Below are positions 1-5,325 of a stretch of DNA of 5,325 bases, one piece after another. The notes under the pieces are model-generated. The model made no database searches and was not told where the DNA came from. It was given only the letters and a program-made list of their open reading frames with translations. Origin of the DNA: an uncultured Lentisphaeraceae bacterium (GTDB taxonomy: Bacteria > Verrucomicrobiota > Kiritimatiellia > RFP12 > DVOR01); NCBI GenBank assembly GCA_946056345.1, contig CAMGJH010000100.1:1-5325 (forward strand), written 5' to 3'. A program made the translations under genes and the position numbers. The first letter of the stretch is position 1. Each line of letters opens with the position of its first letter.

Positions 1-1
1 G

Positions 2-835
<834 letters not shown>

Positions 836-853
836 TCGCGCGGAGGCTAAACG

Positions 854-885
854 AAAGGCGGCAGGGAGCAATTCCTGCCGCCTTT
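854..885. terminator. Bidirectional Rho-independent terminator between carB and the glycosyltransferase gene
   Basis: A perfect 12-bp inverted repeat (AAAGGCGGCAGG at 854-865, CCTGCCGCCTTT at 874-885) is extended inward by a G-U and an A-U pair and closed by a GCAA tetraloop (868-871), a GNRA-type loop. On the + strand the stem ends in TTTGCTTT (883-890). On the - strand it ends in TTTCGTTT, so it can stop transcription from both sides. It starts 19 nt after the carB stop and ends 15 nt before the end of the convergent glycosyltransferase gene. The T-tracts are interrupted, so efficiency is uncertain, but placement and stem quality are convincing. Confidence 0.9.
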
Positions 886-900
886 GCTTTGGCGAAGCGC

Positions 901-2121
901 TTAGTCCCGCGCGATCAGCTCAGTGACCAGGCGGCCATATTGGGCCGTCACTCGCTCACGCGAGTAGTCCCGCACCATCGCCTGATAGCCACGCTCGGCC
1001 ATCTCCGCAAGTTGCGCCGGGGCGAGCGCGCGGATGGCCGCGGCCACGGCCTCGGGTGTAAAGGCGCTGACCACCACGCCCCCCTGCGTCTCGCGCACAA
1101 AGGTCGCGAGGTCGGCCTCGGCCGCCGTGACCACGAGCAGCGGTTTGCGGTTGCCCAGGATGCGGTAGATCTTGGAGGGAATGCCATCCGAGCAGGCCTG
1201 TGGCGACTGCGCCACGTAGAAGAGGTCGCTCTCGGCGTAGATTTGCGGCATTTCGCTGAGGGGGCGATAGCCCTCAAAGCGCACCTTCGTGCCATAAACG
1301 CCAAGGTTGCGCGCCAGTTCCTCCAGGCGCTTGCGGTCGCCGCCATCGCCGATGAGGCGGATGGTCACCGCGTCGAGCTGCGCAGCGGCCTCAACCAGCA
1401 ACCCGAGGTTCTGCGGCACGCCCATATTCCCGGCGTAGGTGATGACCAGCCCGGCGTGGGGCGGAGCCGTTCGTGCGGCCAGCTCGTCTGCCGTCGGGAG
1501 CTCCACGAAGTTTGGAATCAACCGGACCTTCCCCGGCTCCGTCCGGTCGCGGATCTTGGCGCACATCGCAGGGGTAATCGAGGTGACCGCCGCCGCATGG
1601 CGGTAGATGAAGCGCTCAACGGCCGAGACCGCCCGGATGGCCCAGCCATTCTTCAGGTAGCCCAGGTTGACCGCGATGTCCGGATAGAGCTCCTGGACGT
1701 TATAGAGGTAGCGGCAACGCTTGAGTGCGGCAATTGCCCAAGCCGCCAAGCCAATGGTAATCGGCGGCGAACAGGCAATCAACACCTGCGGCCGGAAGCG
1801 CAGCGCGCACGCTAGCAAAACACTTGCCCCGTGGAACCATAGCCAGCTCAAGATCCGCAAGGGCGGCCAGATGGACTTATCGGGCATCCAAATGTGCCAG
1901 ACCGGAATCTCGCCAATCTCCGAACGCTGGATAATCCGCCCCAACCACGGCCGCAACGGCTGTGCGGCCTCCATCGCCGCATCGCGGTGATAGTGCGGTG
2001 TCGTCGTCACCACGCACACCCGATTCCCCTGCTTCTGCAAATCCTCCGCCAGCGCCGCCATAATCTGCGCCGTGGAGACATTGTCGGGGCTGAGAACGAG
2101 GCTTAGGAGGAGGATGTTCAT
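901..2121 (-). CDS. WcaI/WbuB-like GT4-family glycosyltransferase
   Basis: A 406-residue protein with the two-domain GT-B layout of family 4 glycosyltransferases, the group that moves sugars from nucleotide-sugar donors onto lipid-linked intermediates of capsule, exopolysaccharide or O-antigen. The N-terminal half has MNILLLSLVLSPDNVST at the start, TTTPHYHRD at 39-47, hydrophobic stretches at about 86-105 and 114-133 that may seat it on the inner membrane, and YNVQELYPDIAVNLG at 140-154, typical of WcaI-like enzymes. IPNFVE at 202-207 marks the domain linker. The C-terminal half has ITYAGNMG (227-234), IRLIGDGGDR (254-263) and SDGIPSKIYRILGNRKPLLV (311-330), where the EX7E motif normally sits. 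Here those positions are Asp312 and Arg320. The ATG at 2119-2121 lies 5 nt after the bioB stop with no Shine-Dalgarno sequence, so translation is probably coupled. No other glycan genes are visible. Family is secure; donor and acceptor sugars cannot be read from the sequence. Confidence 0.88.
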   Translation of the reverse strand: MNILLLSLVLSPDNVSTAQIMAALAEDLQKQGNRVCVVTTTPHYHRDAAMEAAQPLRPWLGRIIQRSEIGEIPVWHIWMPDKSIWPPLRILSWLWFHGASVLLACALRFRPQVLIACSPPITIGLAAWAIAALKRCRYLYNVQELYPDIAVNLGYLKNGWAIRAVSAVERFIYRHAAAVTSITPAMCAKIRDRTEPGKVRLIPNFVELPTADELAARTAPPHAGLVITYAGNMGVPQNLGLLVEAAAQLDAVTIRLIGDGGDRKRLEELARNLGVYGTKVRFEGYRPLSEMPQIYAESDLFYVAQSPQACSDGIPSKIYRILGNRKPLLVVTAAEADLATFVRETQGGVVVSAFTPEAVAAAIRALAPAQLAEMAERGYQAMVRDYSRERVTAQYGRLVTELIARD

Positions 2122-2126
2122 CGTAG

Positions 2127-3071
2127 TTAGAGTGTGTATCCGGCGCGGAGGATGTGGGTGCGGTCTTGGGCGACGGTGTTGCCGAGGGTGGTGAGGAGGT
2201 CGCCTTCGATGGCGGCGTTGATGCCGAGGCGCAGGGCGCGGTCGAGGGTGGCTGGGGAGAGGCGGGCGCGGCCGCCGGCGAAGCGGAGGGCTGCGGTGGG
2301 GTGCACCAGGCGGAAGAGGGCGACGGTGCGCAGGATGTCGCGCTCGGGGAGGAGGGGAAGGTCGGCCAGCGGGGTGCCGGGGATGGGGGAGAGGATGTTG
2401 ATGGGAATGCTCGCCGTGGCGGCGGGGACCTCTTCGAAGAGGTCGCGCAGGGTGAAGGCGAGGTCGATGCGCTCGGCTTCGCTCTCGCCCATGCCGATGA
2501 TGCCGCCCGAGCAGATCTCCATTCCCACGCGGCGGGCGGCACGGAGCGTTTCCACCTTGTCGGCTTGGGTGTGGGTGGAGCAGAGCCGCGAGAAGACGGC
2601 AGGTGCGGCTTCAAGGTTGCAGTGGTAGCGCGTGACACCGGCCTCGGCTAGGGCGCGCAACTCCGCTTCGTTGAGGAGCCCGAGGGAGGCGCAGAGCTCC
2701 AGGTGCGTCTCCTGGCGCAACAGGCGAATCAGCGCGCAGACGCCATCGAGTTCTTGGGGCGTGGGTTTACGGCCGCTGTTGACGATGGAGAAGCGGCGAA
2801 TACCGGCGGCTTCGTTGGCGCGGGCGTGGCGGAGGCACTCCTCGGCAGAGATGAGGCCGTAGACCTCGCAGGCGGTGGCGTGATGGGCAGACTGCGCGCA
2901 CCATTTGCAGTCCTCGGGGCAACGGCCGGATTTGCCGTTGACAATCGAGCACATATCGAAGGTGCGCGCGGCGTAGGTGGCGGTGAGGGACTCAGCCTGG
3001 GCGAAGAGGTCCGCTTCGGGGCCCGCTGCCCAGGCGTCGACTTCGCTGCGCGTCAGGTGCGGAGCGGCCAT
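2127..3071 (-). CDS. bioB: Biotin synthase (radical SAM), lacking the usual Cys97 auxiliary-cluster ligand
   Basis: Biotin synthase inserts sulfur into dethiobiotin, the last step of biotin synthesis, using a SAM-binding [4Fe-4S] cluster and an auxiliary Fe-S cluster. The 314-residue protein fits the family length (~310-350). The radical-SAM motif CPEDCKWC gives Cys51, Cys55 and Cys58. Other family blocks are CSIVNGKSG (41-49), ELCASLGLLNE (125-135), YHCNLE (149-154), ICSGGIIGMGE (186-196), SIPINILSPIPGTPL (221-235) and LRFAGGR (262-268). Against E. coli BioB, Cys127 matches Cys128, Cys187 matches Cys188 and Arg263 matches Arg260. The Cys97 position is Ser95 in RRFSIVNSGR, and the YNHNLD motif is YHCNLE. 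These are features I associate with BioB of anaerobes such as Bacteroides. The ATG at 3069-3071 is 4 nt after the trpB stop and has no Shine-Dalgarno sequence, so coupling is likely. bioA, bioD and bioF are not adjacent. Function as biotin synthase is well supported; the auxiliary cluster type is open. Confidence 0.93.
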   Translation of the reverse strand: MAAPHLTRSEVDAWAAGPEADLFAQAESLTATYAARTFDMCSIVNGKSGRCPEDCKWCAQSAHHATACEVYGLISAEECLRHARANEAAGIRRFSIVNSGRKPTPQELDGVCALIRLLRQETHLELCASLGLLNEAELRALAEAGVTRYHCNLEAAPAVFSRLCSTHTQADKVETLRAARRVGMEICSGGIIGMGESEAERIDLAFTLRDLFEEVPAATASIPINILSPIPGTPLADLPLLPERDILRTVALFRLVHPTAALRFAGGRARLSPATLDRALRLGINAAIEGDLLTTLGNTVAQDRTHILRAGYTL

Positions 3072-3075
3072 TGCG

Positions 3076-4281
3076 TTAGGCGTTGGTGCCGGTGCCGAAG
3101 TGCTCGACCACGTAGTCGATATCCTTGTCGCCGCGGCCCGAGAGGTTGACGAGGATGGAGCCGTGCGGGTGCTCCTTGGCGTAGCGCATAGCGTAGGCCA
3201 CGGCGTGGGAACTCTCGATGGCGGGGATGATGCCTTCGTGCCGCGAGAGGGCGAAGAAGGCCTCCATGGTCTGCTTGTCGTCGGCTGTCACATACTGAAC
3301 GCGGCCGCTGTCGCGTAGGTAGGCGTGCTCCGGGCCAACGCTCTGATAGTCGAGACCGGAGGCGACGGAGTAAACGGGCATCGGGGTGCCGTCGGCCTCT
3401 TGGAGGGTGTAGCTCTTGAAGCCGTGGAGGATGCCGGGCTTGCCATAGGTCATCGAGGCGGCGTGGTCGCCGGGCTTTTCGCCGCGGCCCAAGGGCTCGA
3501 CGCCGTAGAGCTTGACGTCGGCATCATCGAGGAAGCCACAGAAGATGCCGATGGCGTTGGAGCCGCCGCCGACGCAAGCGGTGACGGCATCGGGCAGCTC
3601 GCCGGTCATCTCGAGGAACTGTTCGCGCGCCTCGTCGCCGACAATCTTCTGGAAGTCGCGCACCATCATTGGGAAGGGGTGGGGGCCGACGACCGAACCG
3701 ATGCAGTACATCGTGTTCTCGGGGTCCTTCAGGTAGGCCTCAAAGGCGGCATCGACGGCTTCTTTGAGCGTGCGTTGCCCGTGCGTGACGGGAATCACAT
3801 TGGCTCCAAGGATCTGCATCCGCAGGACGTTAGGGTGCTGCTTGGCCACATCCACTTCGCCCATATAGATATCGCAGGGCAGACCGAAGTAGGCGGCGGC
3901 CGTGGCCATTGCCACGCCGTGCTGCCCAGCACCGGTCTCGGCGATGACCTTCTTCTTGCCCATATACTTGGCCAACATCACCTCGCCCATACAGTGATTA
4001 AGCTTGTGGGCGCCGGAGTGGTTCAGATCCTCGCGTTTGAGGTAAATCCGCCCGCCGAGGCGCTCGCTCAGGTTCCGGCAGTAGTAGACCGGCGTGGGGC
4101 GGCCCTGGAAGTGCTTGCGAATTTGGCGCAACTCCGAGATGAAGTCGTGCGACTTGCTGATGCGGTAATAGGCATCGGCAATTTTACGCATCTCGGCCTT
4201 GAGATTATCGGGGACGAACATCCCGCCGTAGGGGCCAAAGAAACCCTCGTCGTTCGGGAAATCCTTAAAGTAGGTGCTCAT
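3076..4281 (-). CDS. trpB: Tryptophan synthase beta subunit (TrpB1 type)
   Basis: TrpB is a pyridoxal-phosphate enzyme that joins indole and L-serine to give tryptophan, normally within an alpha2-beta2 complex with TrpA. The 401-residue length is standard for the TrpB1 class. [10 protein letters not shown] (15-24) is the usual N-terminal signature. HSGAHKLNH (88-96) holds the Schiff-base lysine, Lys93. AETGAGQHG (114-122) holds the catalytic Glu115. VGGGSNA (237-243) binds the cofactor phosphate, and SGRGDKD (381-387) supplies the serine that contacts the pyridine nitrogen. [13 protein letters not shown] (308-320) carries the conserved Asp311. All key residues are present, so the enzyme should be active. 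The ATG at 4279-4281 has an AAAAGG Shine-Dalgarno sequence 7 nt upstream. It follows parA by 32 nt and runs into bioB after 4 nt. trpA is not next to it, which is unusual since trpBA is normally contiguous. Identity is very secure. Confidence 0.97.
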   Translation of the reverse strand: MSTYFKDFPNDEGFFGPYGGMFVPDNLKAEMRKIADAYYRISKSHDFISELRQIRKHFQGRPTPVYYCRNLSERLGGRIYLKREDLNHSGAHKLNHCMGEVMLAKYMGKKKVIAETGAGQHGVAMATAAAYFGLPCDIYMGEVDVAKQHPNVLRMQILGANVIPVTHGQRTLKEAVDAAFEAYLKDPENTMYCIGSVVGPHPFPMMVRDFQKIVGDEAREQFLEMTGELPDAVTACVGGGSNAIGIFCGFLDDADVKLYGVEPLGRGEKPGDHAASMTYGKPGILHGFKSYTLQEADGTPMPVYSVASGLDYQSVGPEHAYLRDSGRVQYVTADDKQTMEAFFALSRHEGIIPAIESSHAVAYAMRYAKEHPHGSILVNLSGRGDKDIDYVVEHFGTGTNA

Positions 4282-4313
4282 ATCAGAACCTTTTAACGCG
4301 TGAAAGAAAAGGC
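4282..4313 (-). promoter_or_regulatory. parA-trpB intergenic spacer with trpB ribosome binding site inside an inverted repeat
   Basis: Read on the - strand, AAAAGG (+ strand 4289-4294) sits 7 nt before the trpB ATG and is the only clear Shine-Dalgarno sequence among the starts visible here. It fixes the trpB start. The same hexamer is the right arm of a perfect 6-bp inverted repeat with CCTTTT (+ strand 4307-4312), separated by 12 nt. A stem of six mostly A-U pairs with a 12-nt loop is weak, so masking of the ribosome site is only a possibility. There is no T-run to suggest a terminator, and no promoter stands out, so parA and trpB are probably co-transcribed. Confidence 0.6.
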
Positions 4314-5105
4314 TTACTTACTCTGGGCGGCCGAGGCCCGCCGGGCGAACTCCTTGGCCAGGGCGATATAGGCCTGCGCGCCCTTGGAGGAGGGATCGTA
4401 AATCACCACCGGCTTGCCGAAGGAGGGCGCCTCGGAGATGCGGATGTTGCGCGGGATGACCGTCTTGTAGACCAACTTGCCAAAGTGGTTGCGCACCTCG
4501 CGCACCACGTCCTCGGAGAGGTTTGTGCGCATATCGAACATGGTCATCAAGATGCCCTCGACGTGGATGCCCGGGTTCACGCCGTTCTCGCGCAGGCGGT
4601 CAATCACATCGGTAATCACCTTCAGCCCCTCGAGCGCGTAGTATTCGCACTGCATCGCGATGACCACGCTATTGGCCGCGGCCAGGGAGGAGGTCATCAA
4701 AATCCCCAGCGACGGCGGGCAGTCAATTAGAATGTAGTCGAAGACATCTGCAGTCAAGACCGGCGCAAGCAGGTCGCGCACCACCTTCAAGTGGTTCTCC
4801 TGGCGGGCAATCTCCAACTCCGCGCCCGAGAGGTCCAGCTCGGAGGGAATAATATTGACATTCTCAATCGGCGTGCCCTGGATAATATCGCCAATAAAGG
4901 CCTGCCCCGTGAGCGCGGCATAGAGGCTCGTCCCAGGCGTCGGCACCAACCCCAACCCGCTCGTCGCATTCGCCTGCGGATCCAAATCAATCACCAGCAC
5001 CGTCTTGCGCATCTGCGCGAGCGCCGCCGCCAGGTTAACAACCGTCGTCGTCTTGCCAACTCCGCCCTTCTGGTTGGCAACTGCAATTACTTTGGTCTCT
5101 TTCAT
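4314..5105 (-). CDS. parA: ParA/Soj chromosome-partitioning ATPase
   Basis: ParA/Soj is a Walker-type ATPase that binds the nucleoid non-specifically as an ATP dimer and is released by ParB-stimulated hydrolysis, segregating replicated origins. The 263-residue protein has the normal family length. [17 protein letters not shown] (10-26) is the deviant Walker A box, with signature Lys13 and nucleotide-binding Lys18. [11 protein letters not shown] (38-48) is the A' motif and [11 protein letters not shown] (124-134) the Walker B region with Asp128. [17 protein letters not shown] (217-233) is the conserved C-terminal signature of chromosomal Soj proteins. I chose the ATG at 5103-5105 because homology begins at [11 protein letters not shown]. 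The frame stays open to 5294, but the added 63 residues are low-complexity and encode a tandem DNA repeat and the promoter. parB, normally right downstream, is replaced here by trpB. There is no Shine-Dalgarno sequence. Chromosomal rather than plasmid origin is inferred from the housekeeping neighbours. Confidence 0.94.
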   Translation of the reverse strand: MKETKVIAVANQKGGVGKTTTVVNLAAALAQMRKTVLVIDLDPQANATSGLGLVPTPGTSLYAALTGQAFIGDIIQGTPIENVNIIPSELDLSGAELEIARQENHLKVVRDLLAPVLTADVFDYILIDCPPSLGILMTSSLAAANSVVIAMQCEYYALEGLKVITDVIDRLRENGVNPGIHVEGILMTMFDMRTNLSEDVVREVRNHFGKLVYKTVIPRNIRISEAPSFGKPVVIYDPSSKGAQAYIALAKEFARRASAAQSK

Positions 5106-5120
5106 GGCCCCAGTATAGCA
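5103..5120 (-). promoter_or_regulatory. Extended -10 promoter of parA, probably giving a leaderless mRNA
   Basis: On the - strand TGCTATACT (+ strand 5112-5120) matches an extended -10 element: TGn followed by TATACT, one mismatch from TATAAT. Six bases (GGGGCC) separate it from the parA ATG, so the expected start of transcription, 7 nt past the last T of the box, falls on the A of the start codon. At 17-bp spacing the -35 position reads AGCGCA, which is not a match, as is common for extended -10 promoters. The box is read from sequence; the leaderless start is inferred. Confidence 0.62.
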
Positions 5121-5148
5121 CAAGTGGGGCGAGCTGCGCTGAGGAGTC

Positions 5149-5174
5149 GACAGTGGACAGTGGACAGTTGACAG
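5149..5174. repeat. Heptamer tandem repeat, 3.7 copies of GACAGTG
   Basis: On the + strand the units are GACAGTG (5149-5155), GACAGTG (5156-5162), GACAGTT (5163-5169) and a partial GACAG (5170-5174); on the - strand they read CACTGTC. The array lies 44 nt upstream of the parA start, just before the -10 region, so it is intergenic although an upstream extension of the parA frame runs through it. It resembles the short heptameric tandem repeats scattered between genes in various bacterial genomes. Whether it is dispersed in this genome, or bound by a protein, cannot be seen from one copy. Confidence 0.85.
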
Positions 5175-5232
5175 GGCGCGTGCCGCGACGGATAGGCTGG
5201 GGTGGGGGGAGGTCGAGGGCCGGTACTTAGGT

Positions 5233-5311
5233 GGCCCGGGCCGCTTTACATTTTTATCCGCCCCGGGTTGGCCTCGAGGTAGGCCCGGGTTCAATTTGAG
5301 CCCGGGGCGGA
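5233..5311. repeat. Cluster of CCCGGG palindromes with two mutually exclusive hairpins
   Basis: Four CCCGGG sites occur at 5235-5240, 5262-5267, 5284-5289 and 5301-5306. The first is centred in a 10-bp palindrome, GGCCCGGGCC (5233-5242). The last two form a near-perfect 23-bp palindrome (5284-5306): arms CCCGGGTTC and GAGCCCGGG with one G-U pair around AATTT. A longer-range repeat pairs TCCGCCCCGGG (5257-5267) perfectly with CCCGGGGCGGA (5301-5311) across 33 nt. Both hairpins use 5301-5306, so only one can form at a time. Neither stem is followed by a T-run on either strand, so a simple intrinsic terminator is unlikely. Function is unknown. Confidence 0.75.
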
Positions 5312-5325
5312 GTGAATGAATAAGA

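Noticed and set aside
889..1815. Long + strand open frame opposite the glycosyltransferase
   Set aside because: Its start lies in the terminator tail, its His/Arg-rich translation is typical of antisense frames, and the opposite frame is a clear GT4 protein.
2134..2651. Overlapping + strand open frames opposite bioB
   Set aside because: Low-complexity Gly/Ala/Arg translations explained by the skewed composition of bioB.
3325..4296. Long + strand open frame opposite trpB
   Set aside because: It mirrors a fully conserved trpB gene in high-GC DNA, and its translation resembles no family I recognise.
5199..5219. G-rich run as a G-quadruplex
   Set aside because: The fourth G-tract is too short or the loops too uneven for a standard G3+ quadruplex, and nothing ties it to a function.
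5254..5262. TTATCCGCC as a DnaA box near a replication origin
   Set aside because: It matches the TTATCCACA consensus at 7 of 9 positions but is alone; no cluster or AT-rich unwinding region is present.
5106..5294. A 63-residue N-terminal extension of ParA starting at 5294
   Set aside because: The added residues have no ParA homology, are Pro/Ser-rich, and translate the GACAGTG repeat and the promoter. Homology starts just after the ATG at 5103-5105.
5284..5306. GGGTTCAA within the palindrome as a tRNA T-arm
   Set aside because: The loop would be 11 nt rather than 7, and no acceptor, D or anticodon arms can be found around it on either strand.

Overview
The window is about 5.3 kb of GC-rich bacterial chromosome carrying five recognisable protein genes and almost no spare DNA. 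The left end holds the 3' part of carB (carbamoyl-phosphate synthase large subunit) on the + strand. Everything else lies on the - strand in one tight line, read from right to left: parA/soj, then trpB, then a biotin synthase (bioB), then a WcaI-like family-4 glycosyltransferase. carB and the glycosyltransferase converge on a strong hairpin terminator at 854-885 that can serve both strands. The last 220 bases (5106-5325) are non-coding and hold the probable parA promoter, a heptamer tandem repeat and a cluster of CCCGGG palindromes.

The four - strand genes look like one transcription unit. Gaps are 32 nt (parA-trpB), 4 nt (trpB-bioB) and 5 nt (bioB-glycosyltransferase), with no terminator between them. 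The products have no shared pathway: chromosome partitioning, the last step of tryptophan synthesis, the last step of biotin synthesis, and sugar transfer for a surface glycan. The usual partners parB, trpA and bioA/D/F are not next to them in this window. Only trpB has a clear Shine-Dalgarno sequence. bioB and the glycosyltransferase probably start by translational coupling. parA has an extended -10 box placed so that transcription would begin at or next to its ATG, which suggests a leaderless mRNA.

Taxonomy is inference only. The GC content, the anaerobe-style BioB (Ser in place of the usual Cys97 ligand) and the scarcity of Shine-Dalgarno sequences would suit an anaerobic member of the Planctomycetota-Verrucomicrobiota-Kiritimatiellota-Lentisphaerota group. 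No single gene here proves that.

I do not see a new defence, mobile or RNA-guided system. The points most worth a second look are the leaderless parA promoter, the BioB ligand substitution, the odd operon content, and the repeat and palindrome cluster upstream of parA.
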